Shown: positions 27,222 to 37,002, numbered from the stretch's first letter. The stretch: 64,000 nucleotides of DNA from Acidovorax sp. HDW3 (GCF_011303755.1 NZ_CP049885.1:1036001-1100000); one strand, 5' to 3'. The notes: generated by a model not told the origin, from the letters alone. A program made the numbers and translations.

Positions 27222-28066
27222 TCTGGCGCGGGCAGCGCCACGGTGTGGCAGTCGGCAGTGCTGAGCTGCAGCCAGCGGGAGGCGCCCGCGCGCAGCAGCG
27301 CCAAATCGCCGGTGGTCAGCAGTTGCACTTGCGCCGGAGTTTTGTCAGGGGTTTGCAGCTTGGCTGTTTGCAGCAGGCGTGCCGTCTGGCGTGCCACGGG
27401 GGCGCCGGTGTCGATCAGCGTGACCTGCGGCCCCAGCAGGCTGCGCAGCAGGGGGGTGACAAACACATAGTGGGTGCAGCCCAGCACCAAGGTGTCCATG
27501 GAGCCGTCGCCGCTGCCAAAGTGGCCCAGGGCCTGCAGGTAGCGCTGGCACAGGGCGGCAACGTCGGCCTGGGCGGCGTCGTCGCTTTGTAGAGCACTGC
27601 GCTCGATGGCGTAGGCCAGGCCATCGCAGGGTTGCAGGTGGCATTGCACGGTCGGTGGCAGGCTCGCTTGCAGTTGGGCAAATTTGGCGCTGCCAAGCGT
27701 GCCCCGCGTGCCTATGACGCCGATATGCCCGGTGCGGCTGCTCGCCGCCGCTGGCTTGAGGGCCGGCTCCACGCCCACCAGGAGCAAATCCGGCCACTGC
27801 GCCCGCAGCAGATGGATGGCCGCTGCTGTGGCGGTGTTGCAGGCCACGACCAGGGCCTTGATGGCGTGCGATCGCAGCAGATAGTTGCCAATGGCCAGGG
27901 TGCGCTCGGCCACAAAGGCGTCGCCACGCTCGCCGTAGGGGGCGTAGGCGTTATCGGCAAGGTAAACAAAGGACTCGCCCGGCAGCTCTTGGCGCAGGGC
28001 CTGCAGCACGCTCAGGCCGCCCACGCCGCTGTCAAAAACACCAATCGGAGACGAGGAATGCACCAT
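27212..28066 (-). CDS. murI: Glutamate racemase
   Basis: Makes D-glutamate for peptidoglycan. It has 284 residues. The active-site elements are present: IGVFDSGVGGLSVL at the N-terminus, the first catalytic cysteine in VACNTATAAA (about residue 80), and the second in LGCTHYVFV (about 190). I start at the ATG of MVHSSSPIG; an ATG three codons upstream is equally possible, and neither has a clear ribosome site. A TACAAT -10 element lies at 28099-28104 (minus strand). It is convergent with the YgjP-like gene and divergent from acs. Confidence 0.95.
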   Translation of the reverse strand: MVHSSSPIGVFDSGVGGLSVLQALRQELPGESFVYLADNAYAPYGERGDAFVAERTLAIGNYLLRSHAIKALVVACNTATAAAIHLLRAQWPDLLLVGVEPALKPAAASSRTGHIGVIGTRGTLGSAKFAQLQASLPPTVQCHLQPCDGLAYAIERSALQSDDAAQADVAALCQRYLQALGHFGSGDGSMDTLVLGCTHYVFVTPLLRSLLGPQVTLIDTGAPVARQTARLLQTAKLQTPDKTPAQVQLLTTGDLALLRAGASRWLQLSTADCHTVALPAPDYA

Positions 28067-28098
28067 GGCAGGCATGAAAGAGAAAGAGAGCAGCCGGC

Positions 28099-28104
28099 AT
28101 TGTA
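28099..28104 (-). promoter_or_regulatory. Probable -10 of murI
   Basis: CTACAATGCC on the minus strand, 24-33 bases before the two possible murI starts. A clear -35 is not seen; the AGCTAT repeat lies upstream of it. Confidence 0.4.
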
Positions 28105-28149
28105 GAAAGCCTCTGTTCATGGCTGCATGAGATGGGCTTTATTGCTATG

Positions 28150-28199
28150 AAAATAATAGCTGCTTGCGCTTGATGGGTGCGCCTTACAAGCTGTTTTTG
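28150..28199. repeat. AGCTAT-core palindromic repeat, copy 5 (murI-acs gap)
   Basis: AATAATAGCTGCTTGCGCTTGA, loop, GCGCCTTACAAGCTG and a T-run. It is in the opposite orientation to copy 3. It lies between the divergent murI and acs genes. Confidence 0.7.
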
Positions 28200-28307
28200 T
28201 CTGATTTTTGAGGGAGGGTGGACGTAAGTTTCGCGCCAGTCAGTGGCTTGTAAGTGCCACCGCCCAAAGTACCGCCCGCATTCCATTCATTTGTAGGAGA
28301 CAAAACC

Positions 28308-30305
28308 ATGGGTGAAACCAATACCGCAATCGAATCCGTGCTGGTGGAAAACCGCGTGTTCCCGCCATCTGAAGCCACTGTGAAAGCGGCCCGCGTCTCT
28401 GGCATGGCAGGCTATGAAGCCCTGTGCGCAGAGGCCAACAAGGACTTCGAAGGTTTCTGGGCCCAACGTGCCCGTGACAACGTGGTCTGGACCAAGCCTT
28501 TTACCAAGACGCTCGACGAATCCGAGGCCCCTTTCTACAAATGGTTCTCCGACGGCGAACTCAACGCCAGCGCCAACTGCCTGGACAAGCACATCGGCAC
28601 CCCGGTGGAGAACAAAACCGCCATCATTTTTGAAGCCGACGGCGGCGAAGTCACCAAGATCACCTACAAGGAACTGCTGGCCAAGGTCAGCCAGTTTGCC
28701 AACGCCCTCAAGGCGCAGGGCGTGAAGAAGGGCGACCGCGTCCTCATCTACATGCCCATGACCATCGAGGGCGTGGTGGCCATGCAGGCCTGCGCGCGCA
28801 TCGGCGCCACGCACAGCGTGGTGTTCGGCGGCTTCTCGGCCAAGGCAGTGCAAGAGCGCGTGATCGACGCCGGCGCCGTGGCCATCGTCACCGCCAACTA
28901 CCAATTGCGCGGCGGCAAGGAACTGCCGCTCAAGACCATCATCGACGAAGCCCTGGCGCTGGGCGGCTGCGACACCATCAAGAGCGTGCTGGTGTACGAG
29001 CGTACCGCCACCGCCTGCAACATGGTCGCTGGCCGCGACATCACCTTCACCCAGGCCCTGGACGGCCAAAGCACCGAATGCGCGCCCGAGCCGGTGAACG
29101 CCGAGCACCCGCTGTTCATCCTCTACACCTCGGGCTCCACCGGCAAGCCCAAGGGCGTGCAGCACAGCACCGGCGGCTACATCCTGTGGGCCAAGATGAC
29201 CATGGACTGGACGTTCGACCTGCGCGCCGACGACGTCTTCTGGTGCACCGCCGACATCGGCTGGATTACCGGCCACACCTACGTTGCCTACGGCCCGTTG
29301 GCCGCCGGTGGCACGCAAATCGTGTTTGAAGGCGTGCCCACCTACCCCAACGCCGGGCGCTTCTGGCAGATGATCGAGCGCCACAAGTGCTCCATCTTCT
29401 ACACCGCCCCCACGGCCATCCGCTCGCTCATCAAGGCGGCGGACACCGATGAGAGCGTGCACCCCAAGAACTCCGACCTGTCGAGCCTGCGCATCCTGGG
29501 CAGCGTGGGCGAGCCCATCAACCCCGAAGCCTGGATGTGGTACTACAAAAACGTCGGCGGCGAGCGTTGCCCCATCGTCGATACCTGGTGGCAGACGGAA
29601 AACGGCGGCCACCTCATCACCCCGCTGCCGGGCGCCACGCCGCTGGTGCCGGGCTCGTGCACGCTGCCGCTGCCGGGCATTGCCGCCGCCATCGTCGATG
29701 AAACCGGCAACGACATGCCCAACGGCGCGGGCGGTATGCTGGTCATCAAGCGCCCCTGGCCGTCCATGATCCGCACCATCTGGAACGACCCCGAGCGTTT
29801 CAAGAAGGCTTACTTCCCCGAGGAAATGGGCGGCAAGATTTATCTCGCTGGCGACGGTGCGGTGCGCGACGCCAAGACGGGCTACTTCCGCATCACCGGC
29901 CGTATCGACGACGTGCTCAACGTCTCGGGCCACCGCATGGGCACCATGGAAATCGAATCGGCCCTGGTCGCCAAATCCGACCTGGTGGCCGAAGCCGCCG
30001 TGGTCGGCCGCCCCGACGACCTGACCGGCGAGGCCATCTGCGCCTTCGTGGTCTTGAAGCGCTCGCGCCCCACCGGTGAGGACGCCAAGCAGATCGCCAA
30101 AGAGCTGCGTGACTGGGTGGCCAAGGAAATCGGCCCCATCGCCAAGCCCAAGGACATCCGCTTTGGCGAAAACCTGCCCAAGACCCGCAGCGGCAAGATC
30201 ATGCGCCGCCTGCTGCGCTCGCTGGCCAAGGGCGAAGCCATCACCCAGGACACCAGCACGCTGGAGAACCCCGCAATTCTGGATCAATTGGCGCAGAACA
30301 ATTGA
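28308..30305 (+). CDS. acs: Acetyl-CoA synthetase (AMP-forming)
   Basis: Activates acetate to acetyl-CoA through acetyl-AMP. It has 665 residues. The adenylate-forming signature [15 protein letters not shown] lies near residue 270, [14 protein letters not shown] and [10 protein letters not shown] follow, and the C-terminal lysine site [11 protein letters not shown] (acetylated in regulated Acs proteins) is near residue 625. The ATG of [12 protein letters not shown] is chosen because TAGGAGA lies nine bases before it. Its 3' end is partly duplicated 127 bases downstream. Confidence 0.97.
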   Translation: MGETNTAIESVLVENRVFPPSEATVKAARVSGMAGYEALCAEANKDFEGFWAQRARDNVVWTKPFTKTLDESEAPFYKWFSDGELNASANCLDKHIGTPVENKTAIIFEADGGEVTKITYKELLAKVSQFANALKAQGVKKGDRVLIYMPMTIEGVVAMQACARIGATHSVVFGGFSAKAVQERVIDAGAVAIVTANYQLRGGKELPLKTIIDEALALGGCDTIKSVLVYERTATACNMVAGRDITFTQALDGQSTECAPEPVNAEHPLFILYTSGSTGKPKGVQHSTGGYILWAKMTMDWTFDLRADDVFWCTADIGWITGHTYVAYGPLAAGGTQIVFEGVPTYPNAGRFWQMIERHKCSIFYTAPTAIRSLIKAADTDESVHPKNSDLSSLRILGSVGEPINPEAWMWYYKNVGGERCPIVDTWWQTENGGHLITPLPGATPLVPGSCTLPLPGIAAAIVDETGNDMPNGAGGMLVIKRPWPSMIRTIWNDPERFKKAYFPEEMGGKIYLAGDGAVRDAKTGYFRITGRIDDVLNVSGHRMGTMEIESALVAKSDLVAEAAVVGRPDDLTGEAICAFVVLKRSRPTGEDAKQIAKELRDWVAKEIGPIAKPKDIRFGENLPKTRSGKIMRRLLRSLAKGEAITQDTSTLENPAILDQLAQNN

Positions 30306-30432
30306 TCCAGAAGGCAGCGCAAGCTGCCGGTGCGCAGCACTTGCGGGGTTCGGGGAGCACTCATATCGCGCAGCGATGTGATGTGCTCACCAAAATCCGG
30401 CGATCCTGGATCAATTGGCGCAAAATAATTGA
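30279..30432 (+). repeat. Duplicated acs 3' end flanking a ~100-base hairpin-rich insert
   Basis: The last 27 bases of acs (30279-30305, starting CTGGATCAATTGGCGCA) recur at 30406-30432 with 25 of 27 matches, including a TGA in the same place. The DNA between holds two inverted repeats: GGCAGC/GCTGCC (30313-30328) and a longer one with GAGCAC/GTGCTC ends (30355-30388). The second copy is directly followed by AGCTAT repeat copy 6. This looks like a small hairpin element inserted at, or copied with, the end of acs. Confidence 0.65.
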
Positions 30433-30434
30433 TG

Positions 30435-30483
30435 AAAACAGCCTCTAACCCTTGCCCAGCAAGCGCTAGCAGCTCCTAAAAAA
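30435..30483. repeat. AGCTAT-core palindromic repeat, copy 6 (after acs)
   Basis: AAAACAGCCTCTAACCCTTG, then CAAGCGCTAGCAGCT and an A-run. The core reads AGCTCC here rather than AGCTAT. It ends where the terminator begins. Confidence 0.7.
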
Positions 30484-30518
30484 GAAACAGCCCGCGAATG
30501 CGGGCTGTTTCTTTTTTT
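30481..30518. terminator. Strong bidirectional terminator
   Basis: A 15-base perfect stem (AAAGAAACAGCCCGC) with loop GAAT and T-runs on both strands. It serves acs from the left and the convergent gene at 30535-31236 from the right. Confidence 0.9.
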
Positions 30519-30534
30519 GCGGCGGTGGCGGTGC

Positions 30535-31236
30535 TCAGTCGAGCAGGTCGGCGTATTCCTTGTGACCGTAGCCGGTGAGCTGTGTCCAGGGCAGGGTGCT
30601 GGGCAGGGTCTGGCGCCGGGCGGTCGTAACGCTGCGCTCATTGCCCTGGGCGTTGTGCGATTCGATGCGCTGCGGGAACTGGCCCTGGATGTCCCACAGC
30701 ACCTGCACCGGCTGGCTGCTGCTGCCGCCCTGGTACCAGCGTGCGCCGGCCGGGGCCGGGCGGGCCAGGGGCTTCATGCGGGCGAGCTGTGCTGGGTCGA
30801 GCAGGTGCTGGGCGTTTGCCCATTGGCCGTCAAAACCCACCTGGCCCCATTCGGCGGGCGGCACATCGACCAGCAGGCGTTCGTGCGCGTTCACCAGGCG
30901 CACCTGCAGCTGGCCATCGCCCTGGCGCTGCACCCAGCGGGCGGAGGCGGCAATGTCCATGTGCTTGTGTGCCTTGGCGCCGCTGCTGTGCTCGTCTTCG
31001 CTGTGTGCATGGCGCGGCAGGATGCGGGCCAGCCAGATTTGCTCGCCCTGGCGCAGTAGCTGCTCGCTGTAACGCAGTTCGCGCGTGACGCCATCGGCGC
31101 TCACGGTGTGGACATGGTGCTCGATATGCAAGGCCAGGGCGGGCGGATGGGCGGGGGCGGCTGGTGCGGCCTGGGCCGAGCCCGCCAGGGTCAGGCCCCA
31201 GGCCAGGGCGGTGGCTGCGCAAAGACGGTATGGCAT
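30535..31236 (-). CDS. Exported His-rich protein of unknown function, linked to alkaline phosphatases
   Basis: A 233-residue protein with a clear Sec signal peptide (MPYRLCAATALAWGLTLAGSAQA). The mature part contains histidine-rich patches (IEHHVHTV near 40; RHAHSEDEHSSGAKAHKHM near 75-93) that could bind metal. The rest has no motif I recognise. It lies 93 bases downstream of two alkaline phosphatase genes on the same strand and is probably the last gene of that Pho-regulated unit. A role in phosphatase metal supply is a guess from this position. Confidence 0.65.
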   Translation of the reverse strand: MPYRLCAATALAWGLTLAGSAQAAPAAPAHPPALALHIEHHVHTVSADGVTRELRYSEQLLRQGEQIWLARILPRHAHSEDEHSSGAKAHKHMDIAASARWVQRQGDGQLQVRLVNAHERLLVDVPPAEWGQVGFDGQWANAQHLLDPAQLARMKPLARPAPAGARWYQGGSSSQPVQVLWDIQGQFPQRIESHNAQGNERSVTTARRQTLPSTLPWTQLTGYGHKEYADLLD

Positions 31237-31329
31237 GGTGTCGAAAAAGCAAGGAAAGCGAAAGGGAAAAGCCGAACACGCCCGGGCCGCAGGGGCCGGC
31301 GGGCGTGGCCGGGCGTTAGGGCACGGGGC

Positions 31330-32733
31330 TTACAGGCCCATGGCCGCCTTGACGCGGCCGAAGACCTTGGTGTTGAGCATCGTGCCCTTGAAGCCGTTGC
31401 TGCCGGCGCCGCCGGCAAACAGCATCACGTCGCCGCCGCCATGGGTTTCGGAGCCGGGGCTGCCCAGGGGAATGCCGACTTCCTGCAGGTAATCGTCGGC
31501 GGCGGTATCGACGCTGGTCAGGTCGTCACGCACGGCCTTGCGCGGCCCGCCGCCGTTGCCAAAGACCAAGGTGGTGTAGGGCTTGCCGTCGGCGGCCTGG
31601 GCCAGCACGGGCTGGCCTTGCACGCTGCTGGCCTTGATGTCGGTGCTCTTGCCGAGGATGGGCGTGCCGCGCTGCGCGTAGCCGTTGAAGGCCATGGTGT
31701 GGTCGTGGTCGGCGGTGACGACGATCAGGGTGTTCTTCAAGTCCACCAGCGACAGCGCACGGGCAATGGCGTTGTCAAAGGCGACGGTGTCTTCGAGCGC
31801 GCGCTTGGCATTCGTGCCGTGCAGGGCGTGGTCGATGCGCCCGCCTTCGACCATGAGGAAATAGCCCTTACCGTTGTTTTGCAGCACCTTGATGGCTTTT
31901 TCCGTCATGTCGGCCAGGCTGGGCTCGTCGAGCTGCTTTTTCACCCGGTCGAGCTCGTAGTTCAGGTGATCCTTGTTGAACAGGCCCACCAGCTTGGTGG
32001 TGCTGGCCGGGTTCACGGCCTGCAGCTGTGTGCCGGTGCTTACGTATTGGTAGCCGGCTTTTTGCAGCAGCGCCGTCAGGTCCTGGCCGTCGCTGCGCTT
32101 GCCGCCGGCGGTGGTGGGCAGGAAGAACTTGGCGCCGCCGCCCAGCAGCACATCGAGCCCCGTGCCCAGGGCCGGGTTGAACAGGCCGGAGCCGGGCACG
32201 GCCTGGGCGGCGATGGTGTTTTCGGCGTCGCGGTGGCAGACGTGGGCGAAGGTCGCGGCCGGCGTCGCATGGGTCACGCGCGTGGTCGTCACCGCACCCA
32301 CCGACTTGCCGGCGGCCTTGGCCAGTTCGAGCAGCGTGGGCACCGATTGGCCGTTGCCGCTGGCGGGGCAGGCGCTGTCGGTGCCGTTCAGGTAGGGCTT
32401 GGTGCCGTTGTAGGCGTGGGTGTCGGCGCTCATGGAGATGACTTCGTTGTTCATCTTCACGCCGGTCATGTAGGCGGCCATGGAGGGGGCGCTGTCGGTG
32501 GTCTGCGCATCGTTGGAGAAGGTGCGGATGCGTGCCGTGCGGCGCAGGCTCTCCATCGTCAGCTGGCCGGCTTCGCCCACTTTGTAGATGCGGCTGGCGG
32601 TGACGGTGGTCGGGCCCATGCCGTCACCGAGGAAGAAGATGACGTTGGTGGCCTCGCCGGCGGCCCAGCTGGCGCTGGTGGTGGCCAGCAGCAGGGCGGC
32701 GGTGCGGGTGATGTGGTGCAGTGCTTTTTTCAT
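31330..32733 (-). CDS. Alkaline phosphatase (PhoA family), second of two tandem copies
   Basis: Secreted phosphomonoesterase of 467 residues. It has a signal peptide (cleavage near ASWA) and then FFLGDGMGPTTVTASRIYK, whose first aspartate is a metal ligand. The nucleophile serine is in TTDSAPSMAAYMTG. The other metal ligands are in VEGGRIDHALHGTN and VTADHDHTMAFNG, with the final histidine in GSETHGGGDVMLFAGG. All the zinc/magnesium ligands appear present. It is a clear paralogue of the gene 15 bases upstream but has a Sec rather than lipoprotein signal. Confidence 0.92.
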   Translation of the reverse strand: MKKALHHITRTAALLLATTSASWAAGEATNVIFFLGDGMGPTTVTASRIYKVGEAGQLTMESLRRTARIRTFSNDAQTTDSAPSMAAYMTGVKMNNEVISMSADTHAYNGTKPYLNGTDSACPASGNGQSVPTLLELAKAAGKSVGAVTTTRVTHATPAATFAHVCHRDAENTIAAQAVPGSGLFNPALGTGLDVLLGGGAKFFLPTTAGGKRSDGQDLTALLQKAGYQYVSTGTQLQAVNPASTTKLVGLFNKDHLNYELDRVKKQLDEPSLADMTEKAIKVLQNNGKGYFLMVEGGRIDHALHGTNAKRALEDTVAFDNAIARALSLVDLKNTLIVVTADHDHTMAFNGYAQRGTPILGKSTDIKASSVQGQPVLAQAADGKPYTTLVFGNGGGPRKAVRDDLTSVDTAADDYLQEVGIPLGSPGSETHGGGDVMLFAGGAGSNGFKGTMLNTKVFGRVKAAMGL

Positions 32734-32748
32734 GGGGTGATCTCTGGT

Positions 32749-34179
32749 TTACAGGCCGCTGGCCTTGCGGATCAGGCCGAACACTTCGGTGTTGGTGAGG
32801 GCGCCGCTGAACAGATCGGCACCTTTGCCGGCGGCGCCCAGGAAGACGTCGGTGCCGCCATGGGTCTCGTTGCCAGCGGCCATGGGGATCACGGCCTCCT
32901 GGTGGTAGTTTTTGTCGGCCACCTGGGCATCGGTCAGGGCCGTGCGCACGTTCGGGCGGTTCTCACCGTTACCAAAGCCGATGATGGTGAAGGGGGTGCC
33001 ACCCAGATCGGTGCCCAGGCTGCCATCGACGAAGTTTCGCAACAGGCCGAGCACGCCCGGGTTGCTGGCGGTGGTCGGGCCGGTGCGGGCGGCGTAGCCG
33101 TTGAGCACCAGGGTGTGGTCGTGGTCGGCGGTGACGACAACGAGGGTGTTCTTCAGCCCCGGATCTTTGGCCTGCATCTTGTCCAGGGCGCGGGCGATGG
33201 CATCGTCGAAGGCCACGGTGTCCTGCAGCGCCTTGCGTGCGTTGGTGTCGTGCAGCGCGTGGTCGATGCGCCCACCCTCGACCATGAGGAAGAAGCCCTT
33301 GTCGTTCTTGGTCAGCAGCTCGATGGCTTTGCCAGTCATCTCGGCCAGGCTCGGTTCTTTGCTGGCGTCGCGGTCTGTGTCGTAGGCCATGTGGCTGTTG
33401 GCGAACAGGCCGATGAGCTTCTTCGTTGCGGCGGGTGCGGCGGCGTCGAACTCGGTCTTGTTTTGCACGTAGGTGTAGCCCTTGGTCTTGAGTTCGGCCG
33501 TCAGGTCGCGCCCGTCGGTGCGTTTGCCGCCAGCGGCTTGGGGCAGGAAGAACTGGCGCCCGCCGCCGAGCAGCACGTCCACGCCGTCGCCCAGGGCGCT
33601 GTTGAAGCCGGCGCCCCCGGGCACGGCCTGGGCGGCAATGGCGTTTTCACCATCGCGGTGACAGATGTGGGCGTAGGTGGCAGCCGGGGTGGCGTGCGTG
33701 ATGCGCGTGGTCGTGACTGCGCCCGTACCCATGCCGGCAGCCTTGGCCAGTTCCAGCAGCGTAGCCACGGCCTGGCCGTTGCCGCTGGTGGGGCAGCGGC
33801 TGTCGGCGCCGCTGATGTAGTCCTTGCCGCTGGCGTCGAAGGCGCGCGTCTCGGGCGTCATGGAGATGACTTCGTTGTTCATCTTCACGCCGGTCATGTA
33901 GGCGGCCATGGAAGGTGCGCTATCGGTCACCTGGGCATTGTGCGAATAGGTGCGGATGAAGGCGGTCTCAGGCAGCTTGTCCATCGCCATTTCGCCGTCT
34001 TCGCCGACCTTGTAGATGCGCGCTGCGGTCTGGGTCGTCAGGCCCATGCCGTCGCCGAGGAAGAAGATGATGTTTTTGGGCGCGCCGGCGGGCGTTGCCG
34101 GGCTATCGTCACCTGAACCACCGCAGGCCGCCAGGGCCAGGCTGGCGGCTGCGGCCAGGGCTGTGAACCGAAGTTGCAT
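32749..34179 (-). CDS. Alkaline phosphatase (PhoA family) lipoprotein, first of two tandem copies
   Basis: A 476-residue phosphomonoesterase with a lipoprotein signal (AAAASLALAAC, lipobox LAAC), so it is membrane-anchored, unlike its neighbour. The metal and catalytic motifs are intact: FFLGDGMGLTTQTAARIYK, nucleophile VTDSAPSMAAYMTG, VEGGRIDHALHDTN, VTADHDHTLVLNG, GNETHGGTDVFLGAAG. A CGGAG ribosome site precedes the ATG. A Pho box and a -10 are placed correctly upstream. It is the first gene of a unit with the second phosphatase and the His-rich protein. Confidence 0.92.
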   Translation of the reverse strand: MQLRFTALAAAASLALAACGGSGDDSPATPAGAPKNIIFFLGDGMGLTTQTAARIYKVGEDGEMAMDKLPETAFIRTYSHNAQVTDSAPSMAAYMTGVKMNNEVISMTPETRAFDASGKDYISGADSRCPTSGNGQAVATLLELAKAAGMGTGAVTTTRITHATPAATYAHICHRDGENAIAAQAVPGGAGFNSALGDGVDVLLGGGRQFFLPQAAGGKRTDGRDLTAELKTKGYTYVQNKTEFDAAAPAATKKLIGLFANSHMAYDTDRDASKEPSLAEMTGKAIELLTKNDKGFFLMVEGGRIDHALHDTNARKALQDTVAFDDAIARALDKMQAKDPGLKNTLVVVTADHDHTLVLNGYAARTGPTTASNPGVLGLLRNFVDGSLGTDLGGTPFTIIGFGNGENRPNVRTALTDAQVADKNYHQEAVIPMAAGNETHGGTDVFLGAAGKGADLFSGALTNTEVFGLIRKASGL

Positions 34180-34211
34180 GAATGCTCCGAAAAAGTAAGA
34201 GTGCGGTTGGC

Positions 34212-34245
34212 ACTATCCGGAGCGGCTGTGACGCCGTGATGACGG
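34212..34245 (-). promoter_or_regulatory. Pho box and -10 of the alkaline phosphatase operon
   Basis: On the minus strand CCGTCAT-CACG-GCGTCAC (34228-34245) forms two seven-base repeats with an 11-base period, as in the PhoB box CTGTCAT-N4-CTGTCAY; 11 of 14 defined bases fit. Ten bases further on is GATAGT (34212-34217), the spacing from Pho box to -10 seen in E. coli. No normal -35 is present, as expected for PhoB activation. Confidence 0.7.
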
Positions 34246-34251
34246 GCGAAA

Positions 34252-34283
34252 AAAAACCGCAGCACGCGGCTGCGGTTTTTGTC
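34252..34283 (-). terminator. Terminator after the cytochrome c gene
   Basis: AACCGCAG and CTGCGGTT arms around CACGCGG, with A and T runs on both sides so that it can work in both directions. It lies between the cytochrome c stop and the Pho box. Confidence 0.75.
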
Positions 34284-34296
34284 GGAGCACTGTGGC

Positions 34297-34602
34297 TTAC
34301 TTGAGCGACAGGATCCAGCCGGCGAGCTTCTTGGCTTCGGCTTCGTTCACGTTGGCGTTCGGGGGCATGGGAACGGGGCCGTACACGCCCTTGCTGCCCT
34401 TCATGATGTGCTCGACCAGGGTGGCTTCGGCGTCTTTCTGGCCGGCGTGCTTCTTGGCCACGTCCTTGTAGGAGGGGCCAACCAGCTTCTTGTCGGTAGC
34501 GTGGCAAGCCAGGCAGTTCTTGGACTTGGCCAGGGCTTCATCGGCCATGGCGGGGGCGGCGGCAGTGGCTGCCAGGGCGAGGGCGATCAGGACACGGTTC
34601 AT
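34297..34602 (-). CDS. Small periplasmic class I cytochrome c (c551/c552-like)
   Basis: A one-haem electron carrier of 101 residues. It has a signal peptide to about residue 20 ([20 protein letters not shown]), then the haem motif CLACH at C30-C33-H34 and the axial methionine in PVPMPPN near residue 78, with the C-terminal helix [12 protein letters not shown]. An AGGAG ribosome site lies 8 bases before the ATG; the frame continuing upstream is not part of the gene. A TACAAT -10 lies at 34645-34650 (minus strand). It could donate electrons to the cbb3 oxidase at 43-46 kb. Confidence 0.93.
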   Translation of the reverse strand: MNRVLIALALAATAAAPAMADEALAKSKNCLACHATDKKLVGPSYKDVAKKHAGQKDAEATLVEHIMKGSKGVYGPVPMPPNANVNEAEAKKLAGWILSLK

Positions 34603-34705
34603 CGGAGGCTCTCCTGTGGTTGGGTTACTATTGATCCGAACGAAATTGTAGTGTCCCTGGTTGACAGGGAACTGCGGTTTTTCTCTTTTGTCCACGGAGG
34701 CCGAC

Positions 34706-34948
34706 ATGTACATGCTGGGATTAGCGCTTGTTCTGACGCTGCTCAAATATTTAGAGATCGGCCCCGTCGCCAACTGGTCTTGGTGGTGGGTGCTTGCACC
34801 ATACGCGCTCACAGCCTTGTGGTGGGCCTGGGCCGACGCCACCGGCTACACCAAGCGCAAGGCCATGGAAAAAATCGAGCAGCGCAAACAAGACCGCGTC
34901 AACAAACACAAAGAGGCCATGGGCATGGCGCCGCGCAAGCCGCGTTGA
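34706..34948 (+). CDS. Small Trp-rich membrane protein (TIGR04438 family)
   Basis: An 80-residue protein with two hydrophobic stretches and a tryptophan cluster ([20 protein letters not shown]), then a charged [20 protein letters not shown] tail and the end MAPRKPR. This is the pattern of TIGR04438, a betaproteobacterial family of unknown role. GGAGG lies 6 bases before the ATG. It is divergent from the cytochrome c gene and followed by a terminator. Confidence 0.82.
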   Translation: MYMLGLALVLTLLKYLEIGPVANWSWWWVLAPYALTALWWAWADATGYTKRKAMEKIEQRKQDRVNKHKEAMGMAPRKPR

Positions 34949-34968
34949 TACCCTGCGGCAATATACAG

Positions 34969-34999
34969 GCCCGCTGCCGATCTGGCTGCGGGCTTTTTT
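34969..34999 (+). terminator. Terminator after the Trp-rich gene
   Basis: GCCCGC-t-GCC, loop, GGC-t-GCGGGC and then TTTTTTG. Confidence 0.85.
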
Positions 35000-35145
35000 G
35001 TGCCTGCTGGGGAGCGCGGCGGGGCTGCGACATAATGAAACGGTTTGTCCACGCCGGCAGCTCAAGAGGCCGAGCCCCGTGGCGTGCGCCGTGCCCCAAC
35101 CCCTAGGGGCCAGATTTTTTAGAGATTCTTGAGAGCTTTTCCACG

Positions 35146-37002
35146 ATGCCCGCCTACCGTTCCAAAACCTCCACCGCCGGCCGCAACATGGCCGGTGCCC
35201 GCGCCCTGTGGCGTGCCACCGGCATGAAGGACGCCGACTTCCAAAAGCCCATCATCGCGGTGGTCAACTCCTTCACCCAGTTCGTGCCCGGCCATGTGCA
35301 CCTCAAGGACATGGGCCAGCTCGTGGCGCGTGAGATCGAGGCCGCTGGTGGCGTAGCCAAGGAGTTCAACACCATCGCCGTGGACGACGGCATCGCCATG
35401 GGCCACGACGGCATGTTGTACTCGCTGCCCAGCCGCGACGTGATTGCCGACAGCGTGGAGTACATGGTGAACGCGCACTGCGCCGACGCCATGGTCTGCA
35501 TCAGCAACTGTGACAAGATCACCCCCGGCATGTTGATGGCCGCCATGCGCCTGAACATCCCGGTGATTTTTGTCTCCGGTGGCCCCATGGAAGCGGGCAA
35601 GGTGCAGCTGGCGGTGCCGGCGAGCAAAACCTTCCACGCCAAGAAGCTCGACCTGGTGGACGCCATGGTCATGGCCGTGGACGAGAGCGTGAGCGAGGCC
35701 GACATGGCCGAAGTGGAGCGCAACGCCTGCCCCACCTGCGGCTCCTGCTCGGGCATGTTCACCGCCAACTCCATGAACTGCCTGACCGAGGCGCTGGGCC
35801 TGTCCCTGCCCGGCAACGGCACCACCCTGGCCACGCACGCCGACCGCGAGCAGCTGTTCAAGCGCGCCGGGCGGCGTATCGTCGATCTGGCGCGCCAGTA
35901 CTACGAAGGCGAAGACGAGAGCATCCTGCCGCGCGCGGTGGGCTTCAAGGCGTTTGAGAACGCCATGACGCTGGACATCGCCATGGGCGGCTCGACCAAC
36001 ACCATCCTGCACCTGCTGGCGATCGCGCAGGAGGCCGAGATTGCCTTCACCATGCAGGACATCGACCGCCTCTCGCGCACCGTGCCGCAGCTGTGCAAGG
36101 TGGCGCCCAACACCGACAAGTACCACATCGAGGACGTGCACCGCGCCGGCGGCATCTACGCCATCCTGGGTGAGTTGGAGCGCGCCGGCAAGCTGCACAC
36201 CGACGTGCCCACGGTGCACGCCCAGACCCTGGGCCAAGCCCTGGCGCAATGGGACGTGGTGCGCACCCAGGACGCGGCCGTGCACCATTTCTTCCAGGCC
36301 GCGCCCGGTGGCCGCCCGACGCAGGTGGCCTTCAGCCAGAACGAGCGCTGGCCCAGCCTGGACCTGGACCGCGAACACGGCTGCATCCGCTCCTACGAGC
36401 ACGCTTTCAGCAAAGAAGGCGGCCTGGCCGTGCTGGTGGGCAACATCGCCCTGGACGGCTGCGTGGTGAAAACGGCGGGGGTGGACGACTCGATTTTGGT
36501 GTTCGAGGGCAAGGCCTACGTCACCGAGTCGCAGGACGAGGCCGTGGCCGACATCCTGGCCGACAAGGTGCAGGCGGGCGACGTGGTCATCGTGCGCTAC
36601 GAAGGCCCCAAGGGCGGCCCCGGGATGCAGGAAATGCTCTACCCCACCAGCTACATCAAGAGCAAGGGCCTGGGCAAGGCCTGCGCGCTGCTGACCGATG
36701 GCCGCTTCTCCGGCGGCACCTCGGGCCTGTCGATTGGCCACTGCTCGCCCGAGGCGGCGGCGGGCGGCGCCATCGGCCTGGTGCAAAACGGCGACAAGAT
36801 CCGCATCGACATCCCGAACCGCAGCATCAACGTGCTGGTGAGCGACGAGGAGCTGGCACGCCGGCGTGCCGCCCAGGACGCCCAGGGCTGGAAGCCGGTC
36901 AAGCCGCGCCCGCGCAAGGTGTCTGCCGCGCTCAAGGCCTACGCCAAATTAGTCACCAGCGCCGACAAGGGCGCGGTGCGTGACCTGTCGCTGCTCGACT
37001 GA
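35146..37002 (+). CDS. ilvD: Dihydroxy-acid dehydratase
   Basis: Third enzyme of isoleucine/valine synthesis, dehydrating dihydroxy-acids with an Fe-S cluster. It has 618 residues (E. coli 616). The cluster ligands are in [11 protein letters not shown] (about 125) and [19 protein letters not shown] (about 195-213). The C-terminal signature [19 protein letters not shown] is intact. The ATG of [19 protein letters not shown] matches the family. A possible -10 (CATAAT) lies near 35032, about 110 bases upstream. The stop overlaps a following ATG, but I prefer a later GTG for the next gene. Confidence 0.97.
   Translation: MPAYRSKTSTAGRNMAGARALWRATGMKDADFQKPIIAVVNSFTQFVPGHVHLKDMGQLVAREIEAAGGVAKEFNTIAVDDGIAMGHDGMLYSLPSRDVIADSVEYMVNAHCADAMVCISNCDKITPGMLMAAMRLNIPVIFVSGGPMEAGKVQLAVPASKTFHAKKLDLVDAMVMAVDESVSEADMAEVERNACPTCGSCSGMFTANSMNCLTEALGLSLPGNGTTLATHADREQLFKRAGRRIVDLARQYYEGEDESILPRAVGFKAFENAMTLDIAMGGSTNTILHLLAIAQEAEIAFTMQDIDRLSRTVPQLCKVAPNTDKYHIEDVHRAGGIYAILGELERAGKLHTDVPTVHAQTLGQALAQWDVVRTQDAAVHHFFQAAPGGRPTQVAFSQNERWPSLDLDREHGCIRSYEHAFSKEGGLAVLVGNIALDGCVVKTAGVDDSILVFEGKAYVTESQDEAVADILADKVQAGDVVIVRYEGPKGGPGMQEMLYPTSYIKSKGLGKACALLTDGRFSGGTSGLSIGHCSPEAAAGGAIGLVQNGDKIRIDIPNRSINVLVSDEELARRRAAQDAQGWKPVKPRPRKVSAALKAYAKLVTSADKGAVRDLSLLD

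Noticed and set aside
31108-34116. A 1002-codon open frame on the plus strand across the alkaline phosphatase genes
   Set aside because: It is antisense to two proteins with complete catalytic motifs. Its translation is low-complexity Gly/Ala/His/Val, the usual shadow in GC-rich DNA.
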